Assembly: GCA_018340805.1 (NCBI GenBank)
Contig: JACMZG010001911.1
Span: 58,311,208-58,375,207, forward strand
Reading direction: 5' to 3'
DNA: 64,000 bases
Source of the DNA: Microvelia longipes
Lineage: Eukaryota; Arthropoda; Insecta; Hemiptera; Veliidae
The notes under the pieces were generated by a model. It was given only the letters and a program-made list of their open reading frames with translations, ran no database searches and was not told the origin of the DNA. Position 1 is the stretch's first letter. Each line of letters opens with the position of its first letter. A program made the translations under genes and the position numbers. Shown here piece by piece: positions 10,901 to 21,276 of this stretch.

Positions 10901-13900
10901 GCGTAAAAGAAAAATTCAACAAAGAAGTGTTAAAATTATGTACTATGCATACTTTCACTCTAGAATATCTTAATGTGTCCATGTGTGGGAAGGAGCCTTT
11001 AGAGCCTTCAAAGTATTTTTTCTTCAAAAGAAGATAATTAGGATGATAAACGGCCTTAAATATTTTGAATCTTGTAAAAGCAGCTTCAAGGATTTTGGGA
11101 TACTTACGCTGCCCTCTCTATACATCTACAACCTTCTGACTTAAACCAAACAGAACTTCCATAGACTACAGGACGAGAGTCACACCTACAACACCAGATT
11201 CTACAACAAACTGGACTTGCGGGCTCATAGACTTGCCTTGACCAACCGCTTACCATTCTATATGGCTTGAAAATGTTTCAACCGCCTCCCAGACTCCATA
11301 GTTCATCTATCTCAAGATAGAGGTTTTCTTCTTGGAGGCTCTTATTCCCAATACATATGACATATTGTAATCAAATCAATTTATTTTGTATGAATATTCT
11401 GTAAATTTTAATATTGCATGTAATATTGTATTGACTAATAAATAAAATAAAAAATAAAAAAAAAATAAAATAAAAGATTCAATGAAGCAATCAAGTATAT
11501 CTAAAGGGAAAATGCCTTCTACACCATGAGACAAAGATATCTGTATATCTGTCTTCAAAGATATAATTATTTTTATTTTAGCTTTAAATTAGTCTGTAAG
11601 TTTGTGATGTCATTAGACAATGTTTAGTCATTGTAGCAGTGAGAATGAAGATTATTATTATTGATATAAATATAATTTTTACAGCTCCCCTGGAAGGCGG
11701 TCAACTCCCAGCTCTCTCGGCAACTCCAGACAACATGATGATGATGACAGTGTTTTGTGTTATTGTTGGCTTATTTTTATTTATGACGAGGCCTTCTTCA
11801 ATTGGCAGGAATCATTCAGATGGCAAACCTTTTGATAGATCGGTGAGACATAATTTTCCTGGCATTAGTCTGCCACTGCATAATGCATGGTGGCTCAAGG
11901 CCTCTTATTTTATTTGTATCTTTAAAAATTTCCAAAATACTTATCTTTTTCTAATGACGGACAGTATCAAACTTAGAATATAACTTTGCTTTAGTATGAT
12001 GCAATTATATTCTTGTTTACTTTATCAATTTTATTTTAGTTTTGTCATTGTTTACCAGATATGAATCAAGTTAGGGCACCGAAAAAAAAATAAAATAAAA
12101 AATATATTTTAAGTTCAAATAAAATATATTTTAAGTTTCTTCATGTTAAATGCTAAATAATGGAAGTGGTCCCAAATTAATATGCACAAATAAAATCACC
12201 TGAGCCCACCTCCATCAATCAACATCTTTTTAACTTTTTATTTATTTATTTTTTTAAATAATTAAATTTTAGTTATAAAAAGCGACAATGACCACCATAT
12301 GGAACCGAATACGGTAAAACTGATATATCATTGGTAAAATTGAAAAACTAAAGAGGCAGCCTACATGGCTGTCTCTGACAACCAGCCTATAAGCCAATCA
12401 AGAATAAAGATCATTCCAATATGGATACCAATGCTCAAGAAAAAGTTAAATAGGCAGGATTAAAAATTAGAAAGTCCTTGGTATGGCGTATTTGAAATGT
12501 TGTGAGATTTATGTAAGGAATCCTAATCCCTAAATAGATCGGGGGAGGCCCTAGGTAGGTAAGTTTCAAAGTGCTCTTTAAAATCGTTGATACTTGTCTA
12601 CTAAGTCAGGTTAAAATCCTGACACCCTATGCATAACACACACCATCTTTCTTAAGATCAAGCTGATGTGAGAAGTACCTGCTCACAAAACATCTTTAAT
12701 AATTCAAGGGCCCTAAAATTGTAAATAATAACATTGGCAATCGATTAGGTCCAACAGATGTTACCCTTTGTTTTGCAAAGTAGTTCCTTTCGTAAAAAAT
12801 GTTCCACTATCAAGTACATTGTCATATTATAATTTAACACCTCTCCTTTTTACTGTTATCTTAAATACACTAAGTATTATACAAAAACATCTATGTGTCA
12901 CTGTTGTAGGTTGTCTATTTATCATGTATGACAGTCAAGTTATTATGGTATTAATTAATGTTTATTGCGCTTATATTTGAGAAAAGTTTATACTATTTAT
13001 ATTAGTAAACCAAGGTTTTTAAGTTCAGGTTATTAGTTAATCAACTAATTAAGTTTTTCTATTTTTTTATTACTAAATTTTTGGTCATCAAGGTTAAAAT
13101 TTATGTGTCTTATGTTTTTAATAATGATGACAATCTCATTAGCTTATTTTTTGTTTGAAATTTTACTAACAAATTGTTATTAGTTTTGTATAACTTTATT
13201 TGCAAATTTTCTTATGAGATTCACACCATAGAAGATTGTTGGATAGATAGATAGATAAATTGCTTTATTTAATCTGGAAAAGTTAGGACCTTAAGGTTCT
13301 CTCTTCCACTTAACCAGACATAAATTTACAATAGTTACATTAATACATCAATTATTTCTATCAGATCAGAGTTCTTTTGAATTATTTTGATAGTTAAAAT
13401 ATTGATGTCACGAAACATATTTTTCATGATCAAAGGCCTCTGAAATGGATTTCAGGCACATTCCCAGGCCCGACCCCCGCCTATCCATTATTGATATTTA
13501 CAAAGGGAATTTGCTAAAAAATTGGGTAATTTAGTAGTTTTTCTCACAACTAGATCTCACTACAATGGATCTCAGAATTTGTTAACTATATCCAGGGGAT
13601 TATATCTTTCAAACTTACTTCACTCCTTCTCAGAACTAGTCATCTCAGAAAAGCTGGTGGTATTCCTTACACTCGATCTCAGAATTCAAAGCTTAAGGTG
13701 GTATTCTTACACTCGATCTCAGAATTCAAAGCTAAGGTGGTATTCCTTACACTCGATCTCAGAATTCAAAAGCTAAGAAGATCTCAGTTCAAAGGTGGTA
13801 TTCCTTACACTCGATCTCAGAATTCAAAGCTTAAGGTGGTATTCCTTACACTCGATCTCAGAATTCAAAGCTTAAGGTGGTATTCCTTACACTCGATCTT

Positions 13901-16844
13901 AGAATTCAAAGCTTAAGGTGGTATTCCTTACACTCGATCTCAGAATTCAAAGCTTAAGGTGGTATTCCTTACACTCGATCTCAGAATTCAAAGCTTAAGG
14001 TGGTATTCCTTACACTGTCCTATTTATTCAAAGCTTAAGGTGGTATTCCTTACACTCGATCTCAGAATTCAAAGCTTAAGGTGGTATTCCTTACACTCGA
14101 TCTCAGAGCTTAAGGTGGTTCCTTTTGGTTGGTCTCAGACCCGCCAAAGGTCAAGAGGGACCCCGATTGAAATTATACATTTATTTTTTTATTGTTACTT
14201 AATTTGTGATAAATGAGTTAAAAATTAATAGAACTTTTATTAAAATTTATAGAAATTTTTAAGTACATCCACATTTTTTTTTAATTTTATTTACAAATAA
14301 TGTATTTTTACTAATTATTTTTTTGAGACCCAACTATAATTATCTGCGACCGAATTTGGGACACAACCCAAGGGATGAGAATGTCTGTTCTAGAGAATTA
14401 AAACTTGGTATGAAAATCCAATTTATTTAAATACAAATAAATGTTTAGTCAAATGAATGCATAATTGTTGCTTGATCAAACCTAATAAATAAAAAATTGA
14501 ATATTAATTAGTATTTCATTCATAAAAATTCTTTAACAACATAAATACCACTCATACTATACATTCAAAGAAGATACTTTAAAATTGTATGGATATCAAA
14601 TCAGAGATATTTATTTAATCAATACAGAGTTGTTACTATGTATATAGAAAAGTCAATTACACTATGAATATAAATATCAGGTTTGATCTCCCTCTCTATT
14701 GATTCGGGATAAAAAAATGTTACATTTTTTTATGGTTTGACCTTTTTGTGTTTTTATACTTGTAACGTTACTTTAAGAGAATTTCCAGTATAAAATGTTT
14801 GGGGAATTACTTTATTTTTTTTTTTTTTGTTTTTGTATTATATAAAATAAAAACTGTGCTTGTGTAGGATCTTTATTAGGATTTATTTACATGAAGTTTA
14901 TAAATAATTATTGTTAGTTATTCAGAGCATTTGCTGATTTTGAGGCTTGAGGGGTCAAGCATTTTAGGGCTATAAAATTAGAAATATATATAAATGGGTG
15001 GTTACAGCAGCAATTCTCAGCCCTTGTTTAGTGGCTTGAAATTAAGTCCCAGACTAAAAGAAAATTCATTATTATTAAATACATTTTTAATAATAAGTGG
15101 GTATGCTCATAAAAAATTGTATTGTACAATAGTTATTTATGCAACAAGGGATGAAAGTAAGTTTTCCAGCTCAAGTTAAAGTTTCGTTCTAAGGCAGCGC
15201 CGAAGGAGGAAACTTCATTAGCTCTCGAGGCCGTAGGCCGAGGAGATAAACTAGTTAGCTCCAAGGCTTGCCGAGGGCGTTAACTAACTTTTGGCTCCCG
15301 AGGCTTGACGAGGGAGATAATCGAGAGCTGAAAACTTTCATCTTGTTGCATATTAAATTTTATCTACGACTAGAGAACTAATACAACTATTAATATATTC
15401 TTCAGCTCCTTAATTGTTATTGTGTTAGTTTAGTTTATTCTTACCATGTCAATAACTCTGATGACTGAGATAAAGCCACTATCTTCACATTATTTTATTG
15501 TAAGCTGTCAATAGAATTATGAGTAATACTATATTTGTAATTTAAACATTAGCGTGTGTATATTGTATATTCGCCCGTAGTACCCAAATAACACGAAAAA
15601 AATCTAAAAATTAGGAATTCGAAAGTTTTGGCAACACTTTCCTTTTCCTCCCTAGGAGTAAAATTACATTTACAGGTGAAATAACAAGACGTATGTAGAA
15701 CACTAACAATACAGGAGTAGATAAAAATATTGTATTAAGCTTATTTCTGTCATTCCATGTTTAAACACTCTGTATAAACGGAAAACACTAGCTCAGATAT
15801 CTCAATAGCCATATAGGTTCATCTAGTACTTACAACACATTTTGGTTGTTTAATTAGAACTGTTATATTCCTAAGCTGTATCCAAAGAAATGGCAAACGG
15901 GGCCTAGCAACATCCAAGAATTGGTTGTCGTCCTACAATAAAATTACTATAAAAAGTAAAAGCTTTCTAGAAAAAGCCCATGAGGCCCTAAGATGGAGGA
16001 AATGCCCTACTAATAACTGAACAATTTTCTGGGGTCGTGCATGCTCCAATACATAATTTGTCACCGTGCTCCAACAAAATAACAACTGTTGACAATCATG
16101 TTAAATATTATGAGCAAATGACAATTACTATGCTAGTAATACAATAAGTACTCTTTTGTAAGTAAGCCTGTTTCGGTATTACTTTCTGGTCATGAACTCA
16201 AAGGTAAAAAACTAAGGGCGTCAAACTTGGTCGCGATATATAAGTATAGAAATCGAGTTGGTAGTTCTGGTTTGGTAGAATAGTTACCGGGTTGTGGGGT
16301 AGTTACCGTTGTGAACGTAGTTACTTGGTTGTGGGGTAGTTATATCAAGTTTGTTGTCCCGATCAGAAGGTGGGAAATGCCTAGGTAGTGGTATCTTGGA
16401 TCGTTTTTAATCATCGTATCACATGTTCACTTATAAAGAAAAGACCTACTCCTGTATACATTTTAATTTGTAAAATAATCTTATATACACCATGAAAATA
16501 AATGTCTGTATGACGGTGACGCCACGCAACGATTTTGAGAAAATTCATTTTCGTACTTTCTCACTGTCATTACATTTATTGTTAATAATTATTTAGTAAC
16601 ATTTTTTTCCGGAAGAAGTTAAATAATAATAAATCTGAGATTGAGTAGCAAAAATCCTATGAAACAATATTATAAAAAGACAAAGAAGATGATAAAAATC
16701 TATTTACAGAGGACTCTGAGCATAACAGCTAACAATTCAACACCAAAATCTCCTCCTCAAACCTTTATCAAACCAAGCCCCGGCTCTCCACCTCGCAATT
16801 CATCATCAGTGCCGGAGATAAAGAAGGGTTCTCTTCTAGTCTGA
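7828..16844 (+). CDS. SMIM14: Small integral membrane protein 14 (SMIM14) homologue, spliced gene
   Basis: Four exons join in frame: 7855-7914, 9304-9352, 11685-11842 and probably 16710-16844, with an untranslated lead from 7828. The protein starts MDPCEYAFSQQAMMRRLISF, continues LRQSQSSCSDTQCFN, then has a linker, one hydrophobic segment (MMMMTVFCVIVGLFLFMTRP) and a polar, Pro/Ser-rich tail. This order and the DPCE, MRRLI, LRQSQS-C-DT-C and F/LRP motifs are those I know from animal SMIM14, a small single-pass protein reported in the ER membrane; its molecular function is poorly defined. About 133 residues are predicted, longer than the ~100 of the human protein because of the tail. The first three exons are secure. 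The last is chosen because phase 0 is kept and the tail is Pro-rich; an alternative terminal exon lies at 17344. Confidence 0.85.
8505..8806 (-). mobile_element. SINE-1 copy (tRNA-derived) in SMIM14 intron 1
   Basis: On the minus strand the head reads GTGGTGTAGTGGTTAAGG, a good pol III A box, and GGGTTCACTCCC, a B box, lies about 75 bases on. A body follows that is shared with 48175-48421. No open frame. Confidence 0.75.
8815..9040 (-). mobile_element. Second, older SINE-1 copy
   Basis: It repeats the SINE-1 body (TTTCATTTAGGGTTAGGGATC, then the GAGTACTTGGCATC-like and GAATTTCCATCTCTC-like blocks) directly next to the previous copy and in the same orientation. It is more diverged. The B-box region survives as an altered AATTGACCCC. 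Confidence 0.6.
9304..9352 (+). CDS. SMIM14: SMIM14 exon (LRQSQSS..CFNG)
   Basis: Acceptor TTTTTCCTCCAG, donor GTAAGT. It encodes 16 codons plus one base (phase 1), including LRQSQSSCSDTQCFN, the most conserved stretch of the family. Confidence 0.9.
9540..10330 (+). repeat. R1 interspersed repeat with 5S-rRNA-like module, SMIM14 intron 2
   Basis: This near-full copy of a ~0.75-kb family is shared with 63025-64000 and 39977-42575. Order: GAAAAGTATTGTGTTTGC head, GTCTGTCTGTGTGTGTG, TAGCTCCCAGTGTATTTACG, a long middle, a 5S-like block at 10113-10162, then two tail motifs CTGAGGACGAGCCAAGCGAG near 10180-10212 and 10236-10270. The open frame 9683-10048 has no recognisable protein, and its frame is broken in the other copies. 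Confidence 0.8.
10113..10162 (+). pseudogene. 5S rRNA-derived block inside R1
   Basis: It reads TTAGGCAGCATCGAGCGTGG, then TCAGTGCTGCTTGGGTGACAGCTAGGAATG with small gaps. This follows eukaryotic 5S rRNA from about nucleotide 46 to 105, the stretch holding box A, the intermediate element and box C. The 5' third of 5S is absent. Confidence 0.7.
10400..11476 (+). mobile_element. 5'-truncated, decayed non-LTR retrotransposon (CR1/jockey-like RT)
   Basis: Fragments in shifting frames encode the reverse transcriptase core: PQASVLGPILFLVFINDV (box with SVLGP), LLFADDSTF (the catalytic FADD), then WFLANRVTVNEDKN, the IKVLGV and HLRWDKHI thumb motifs. It ends in an A-rich, AATAAA-rich tail at 11436-11475. 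Stops and frameshifts show it is dead. The clade is inferred from motif wording only. It sits in SMIM14 intron 2. Confidence 0.85.
11685..11842 (+). CDS. SMIM14: SMIM14 exon with the transmembrane segment
   Basis: The acceptor TTTTTACAG and donor GTGAGA bound 158 bases (2 + 52 codons). It encodes the linker PLEGGQLPALSATPDN, the membrane segment and a basic/polar stretch ending GKPFDRS at phase 0. The open frame beyond 11842 is intron. Confidence 0.88.
11843..13234. other. SMIM14 intron 3, first part: nothing recognised
   Basis: AT-rich sequence without exon-like structure. Frame 12768-12980 lacks splice context and any family resemblance. Confidence 0.5.
13235..13335 (-). mobile_element. 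Probable LINE/SINE 3' end with GATA microsatellite
   Basis: A (GATA)n tract at about 13242-13258 is followed by AAATTGCTTTATTT and a short unique block. In reverse it reads as a polyadenylation-like AATAAAGCAATT followed by (TATC)n, the usual look of a retroposon 3' end. Confidence 0.4.
13645..14130 (+). repeat. 41-bp minisatellite, about 12 copies, in SMIM14 intron 3
   Basis: The unit GGTGGTATTCCTTACACTCG + ATCTCAGAATTCAAAGCTTAA repeats with an exact 41-bp period (for example 13835 to 13876) and a few interrupted units. Because 41 is not a multiple of 3, all three forward frames cycle through it; the predicted proteins with LTLDLRIQ/LHSISEFK repeats are artefacts. Confidence 0.95.
14131..15138. 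other. SMIM14 intron 3: repeat debris
   Basis: 14155-14255 matches part of the repeat also seen at 50590-50660. About 14385-14425 matches the CTAGAGAATTAAAACTT block of R1. The rest is AT-rich with no signal I recognise. Confidence 0.5.
15139..15351. mobile_element. Foldback MITE with GC-rich core
   Basis: The ends ATGCAACAAGGGATGAAAGT and, in reverse complement, ATGCAACAAGATGAAAGT form inverted arms of about 27-34 bp. The core is unusually GC-rich for this window and repeats TTAGCTC..GAGG..GAG motifs such as CTCGAGGCCGTAGGCCGAGG. No open frame. Confidence 0.7.
15352..16709. other. SMIM14 intron 3, last part
   Basis: No element recognised apart from a short direct repeat of GGTTGTGGGGTAGTTA at about 16293-16340. 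It ends with the acceptor CTATTTACAG. Confidence 0.5.
16710..16844 (+). CDS. SMIM14: Probable terminal SMIM14 coding exon
   Basis: After ATTTACAG the phase-0 frame runs 44 codons to TGA, giving a Ser/Pro-rich tail (TPKSPPQTF, KPSPGSPPRNSSS). This fits the phase left by the 11685-11842 exon and the Pro-rich C-termini of SMIM14 proteins. The assignment is inference; see the alternative at 17344. Confidence 0.5.
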   Translation, partial: RTLSITANNSTPKSPPQTFIKPSPGSPPRNSSSVPEIKKGSLLV

Positions 16845-16991
16845 ACGTTTAAGGCAAGAGTCATATAGCGGACTGACCATATGATCTGCATTCTTGACTC
16901 TTGTATTGGTTAGATAAAATCTAGTAAACAATAGTTTTTTGGAATAGAAAGAGATGTAATATGCCAAACCATTTAAATTAGTTAAATGAAA

Positions 16992-16997
16992 TAATAA
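16992..16997 (+). other. Possible polyadenylation signal
   Basis: AATAAA lies about 150 bases after the 16844 stop codon, a plausible 3' UTR length. Confidence 0.35.
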
Positions 16998-17094
16998 AAT
17001 ACTCAGTGAAGACATTTTTTAAGGCGTTCCTAGGATCTATCCTAAATCATAGATAGATAATATTACTAGAAAAAGGCGTACCCAATGCTCAATA

Positions 17095-17195
17095 TTAATA
17101 ATATATATCTATATAATAATATATATATATATATAATATTATATAATATATAATATATATAATATATTAAATATATATCTAATATATATATATCT
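17095..17195. repeat. (TA)n-rich microsatellite
   Basis: A run of ATATAT interrupted by single bases. Confidence 0.85.
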
Positions 17196-17343
17196 TAGTG
17201 CTTATCTCATCTTTGGGGCAGCGTACTCCAGAAGCAGTCTAAGTACCTGGTAACCAATTTTTTCATATCTCCATTTTTTGTATATCTTCTAAGTTAAGCC
17301 TATCCGTGCTTTTTTTATTATAATGTGCAATATTTGTTTTTAG

Positions 17344-17467
17344 GATCCAGGAAGCGTGGAGATAATCCATCACAAGTGCTCACTGACTTGTTCTAATTCC
17401 TCGTGTGCCATATTTAATTCAATCAAGTAATTTACTATCTTGTAATTTGTTGATAATTATAAATAAA
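17344..17467 (+). other. Alternative terminal exon candidate for SMIM14
   Basis: TTTGTTTTTAG precedes GATCCAGGAAGCGTGG. At phase 0 it would add 28 codons before TAA, and AATAAA occurs at 17462-17467. Neither reading frame looks like a known SMIM14 tail, so this may be an alternative 3' exon or chance. Confidence 0.3.
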
Positions 17468-17479
17468 AACATAAAACGA

Positions 17480-18242
17480 TAATAGTTTATTTCTTAGATT
17501 GACAGGAATGACAGTTAAATAAAAGCTGTAATGGGATCTATTATAAATAAAAGATAAAATAAAAGATTACTGGACTATCTATTGAAATCGTAGATATTTA
17601 TTTGAGTATTTAAAACTAATATTTATATCGAGAAACACTATGATAAATAAGTGTTCGGCGATTACTTAACCTCAATGTAACAAATTAAAAATCATGCCAT
17701 AATATTTTACGAATGTATGTAAATATTTGTAAAAATTAATAAAGTAAAAATTAATTAATTAAGAATGAAATTATTATAATAATAATTAACTATACTTTAT
17801 AAGTTTATTTGGTGGTAATCAATTTTTGAATCTAAGGAATGAAATTGGCATGCTTAGTTGGAAAAACTTACTGAGTTCATTAAAGTTGACCAGTCTATTC
17901 ATGTTATCATTGTTCAATGATTTACAAATCTCGTGTCAAATTTGCCAACACTTCCAATAAATTCTATGGAGAGACTTGGATGTTTATTATAACTGTAATT
18001 GTTAATGTTTATTCTAATTTTAATAACCACATGGTGTATTTTTCAATTTTCAACCATTAGTCCACGGGACTTCTCTAGCGAATAATATTCTCTGTTGACT
18101 AGAGTTGAAATGTCATGTATTGTTTCCTTGTAGTTGTTTTACTATATGTTAATTAGTTTTATAACTAAATATTGTGACCGATATTAATTAGATTGTTAAT
18201 CGGCAAAGCCAATATTGGTTATCAGCCCAATATCCTCTGTCA
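17480..18242. other. Intergenic AT-rich DNA, nothing recognised
   Basis: No gene, RNA or repeat that I can name. Confidence 0.5.
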
Positions 18243-18525
18243 TAAAGATATATACTAGAGGGGCATACCTATCTAAACAACTACAACCACTGAAACATCA
18301 TTTTGGGGCTCTCCAAAATGCTCTTCAAGAGTCATTAGGGTTATTCATAAATCAATGTTTCATCTTCCGCACATTGTTTATGTTTTGATTGGTATTTTAA
18401 CTTCTCCTCTATAGGTTATTGTAATTTTACTGATTATTTGATTTCATTTATAGCGAAAGTGGTCAGGTTATTTTCAATGTTTCAAAAGTTAACACTTAGG
18501 GCTCTCCTAGTAATAATATCGTCTA
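18243..18525 (+). mobile_element. MITE-1 copy with many small deletions
   Basis: It starts ATATATACTAGAGGGGCATA and ends GCTCTCCTAGTAATAATATC, with the internal GTGGTCAGGTTA block present. A further MITE-1 scrap lies at 18530-18620. The many single-base losses resemble those in the adjoining 18718-21215 copy. Confidence 0.7.
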
Positions 18526-18717
18526 TGCCTAAGAAGCCATACCTCTATAACTACTTTGAAGACTTGAAACATCTTTTAGGGCTCAGGGGCTCAGTGTAAT
18601 GTTTCTCAACAGGTTAATAGATATAAAACTGTTCAGCTTTTTAACAAATTGGGGTTTTGGGGAATTTGTTCATATTATAAACAGTCTATATTATTATAAT
18701 TTTGTAACGGTTATTCA

Positions 18718-21215
18718 TAATGCTTAGTGTAACGCTCGGTTTAAAAAATCCTTGACAGTGTGGAAAAATGCAAAGGGAACCAATGTGGTTAGTCCTGGAG
18801 GTAAACCATACCTACAATTAATATCAAACCAACTCATTGGTCCTCAACTCTATTTTCCCTGTTACCTATTATAACCGTGAGTCTACTAATAATAGTGAGG
18901 TGTTGAGAAAACTTTTTCTGATGTTCCAAAACTCATCAGTAGGGTCTCTTTAGTATATATCTCTCATAATGTCTGTAATCAATTGATTACTTACGGTTTG
19001 CTCCTTTTATATTTTTATCCACTATCATGGTTTACCATTGCACAAAGCTTCTGACATTTTTGCATTAATACCATTAATGCTGTACCTGTAAAGCGCATTG
19101 CATAAAGGCAATTAGCTTTTGAAGTTTTTTTTGGATGAACACGAGTGGGGGGAATACAGGGACTTTATCCAATACCTGCGTCTGATTCCAAATTAAGTTC
19201 AATCAAAATTTGCATTGATAAAAACGTTTTCTAACTACTCAGGTATCCTACCTTGGAATCATAGTTTGGGTGGGGATTCTGCGGTGTAATTTGTCAAGAA
19301 TGCTTCACCTAACGCGCCGATTTGGGTAACAAAATTAATATATTAATTTTTTTATATATGTTCTCGATTTCTTGAAGTAGTTAGTGCTGTGATTTTTTGT
19401 TATTTTCTAAGTTAAAATTTAAATAATTGTTTTAAGTATAAAAATTTTGACTTAAAATTAGTAAATTTACTTCATGATATAATATTTATTCTTACCATTT
19501 TAATGTTTTTTTTTTATATACATAATCATTATTTGTATTAACTCCTAAATAAGGTATGTTAAAATCAATCAAATAATACTGTTAGACATTTTATTCTATA
19601 ATTTTACATTATATGAATAAACTCATTAAAGCTGTAATTCTTTTATTGAATCAATTAATTAAACTTGTACTTTGTAGAAAGCAATAAATGACGTCTACTA
19701 TGAGACACTTTCATATCATAGAGCGTATATGCTAGAGAGACATACTATCTCAAATACAATGAGAAGCTTGAGGGCCTCTATAGAAAACATTTACCAATAG
19801 GTTCTAATAGAAGTATATCTCTATGATATTTCAAAATTTAACCAATACGAGCCTCTAATGAAGCATATCTTTATGATGATAATATCAGACTAAAATAATG
19901 TTCAAAATATCCAACAGTTTTAATATTTAAAGAATAATCTGACTCTGAAGATGTAAAATTGTTCTGTCTAAAAATCGTTGTAAAAAGTTCAAGCAATTGC
20001 AAGATGTAATTAAAATAACAATAATCATAAATTAAATTTTTATTAAGAACATACCTTATAGCGAGTTTATTTATGCCTCTACAAAAATGTATTTGTAGAG
20101 AGAATGTTATCTATCAGTTCTATTAGGTAATTTAATTATCTCAGATTGTCAAAAGTATTTTCAATTGTTATTTTGGTATCTCTATATTTATTTATAAATA
20201 TTCTATATTCCTTTAACATTATGTGTTCTAAATGGATGGTTAGTTTTTCATATTTTAAAAATTATGAGGCAGGCTCTGACAGTAAAATAAATATTTGTAG
20301 ACTAGGACAATTGTTTTAAGGACCTTGTTCAACCGTTGTTTTTAAAAACTGGTTGGTTTTTAGGACATTGGGGGTAAAAATCAACATCACTTTTAATTTT
20401 ATATATCTGGGTGATTATTAAATACCCATCTTGTTGTAAGTATTTTTGGTATCGGATTACTCCAGCTGAGTCCTTTGTATTTAATACATAATTGTCGGTT
20501 TAGTGTAATTAAATACGGTTAGTTTTTCAAATAGATATTACAAAGCACATCTTACAATCAAATCATTCTTATCAAAATAAATATACAAGAAACATAACAA
20601 TCCAAAAAACTTCCTTTGCCAAATAGACTTATACGACAAAGCAAAAACAACCAGAACATCTCTTTTATAAAAAAAAAACTTATTGACAAAGATATAGTAA
20701 AATCCAAAACATCCTTGTCATATAGACTTATTGACAGAACAAACAACAAAACATTCTTGTTATATAGACTTATTGAACAAGATATATTACCACCAAAACA
20801 TCCTTTGTCAAAAGACTTGACAAAAGATACATCACAACAAAATTCTTGGCGAATAGAAGACTAATTACAAGAACATATCTACAAACGCATTTAATCATTA
20901 CTCCTATCCCAATTATTTTTCACACCACACAAGATATAAAAAGAAAATTCCTCACGTTTTATGAAAGCGTAATTGAATAAAGAAAACAAAACCCTAAGAA
21001 ATATAAAATTGCAGTTGAAAGAAAAGAAGAACATAATTTTGAAAATTGAATTTTATCAACTTTATTTTATTATTTAATGAAAATATCAGATGAATCCCTA
21101 AAAAGAAAGAAAAGAAACTTATGAACCTCAACCTTTTATTTGAAAAAATCTGATGAAACATCCACATTTACAAAGAAACAAATATTAAGAAAAGAAAACA
21201 TATTTATAAACTCTT
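18718..21215 (+). repeat. Copy D1 of a local ~2.6-kb duplication, noisy
   Basis: It is collinear with 21277-24040, from GTGTAACGCTCGGTT through the MITE-1 fragment near 19722, the TTGAAAAAT-rich middle, the minisatellite near 20530-20870 and the ATTACTCCTATCCCAATTA block. It differs by frequent one- and two-base indels, mostly losses in D1, more than by substitutions. No coding exon. Confidence 0.85.
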
Positions 21216-21274
21216 AAAACATGTATAAGTATGGAAGTGCTGAAAAATGGCCTATATGATACTAAGGAAACATA

Positions 21275-21275
21275 N
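21275..21275. other. Single ambiguous base (N)
   Basis: The only N I noticed in the window lies exactly between duplicated copies D1 and D2. Confidence 0.95.
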
Positions 21276-21276
21276 T

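Noticed and set aside
13522..14216. Several overlapping plus-strand frames with repeated LTLDLRIQ and LHSISEF
   Set aside because: Pure translation of a 41-bp minisatellite; the period is not a multiple of three and no start, splice or family support exists.
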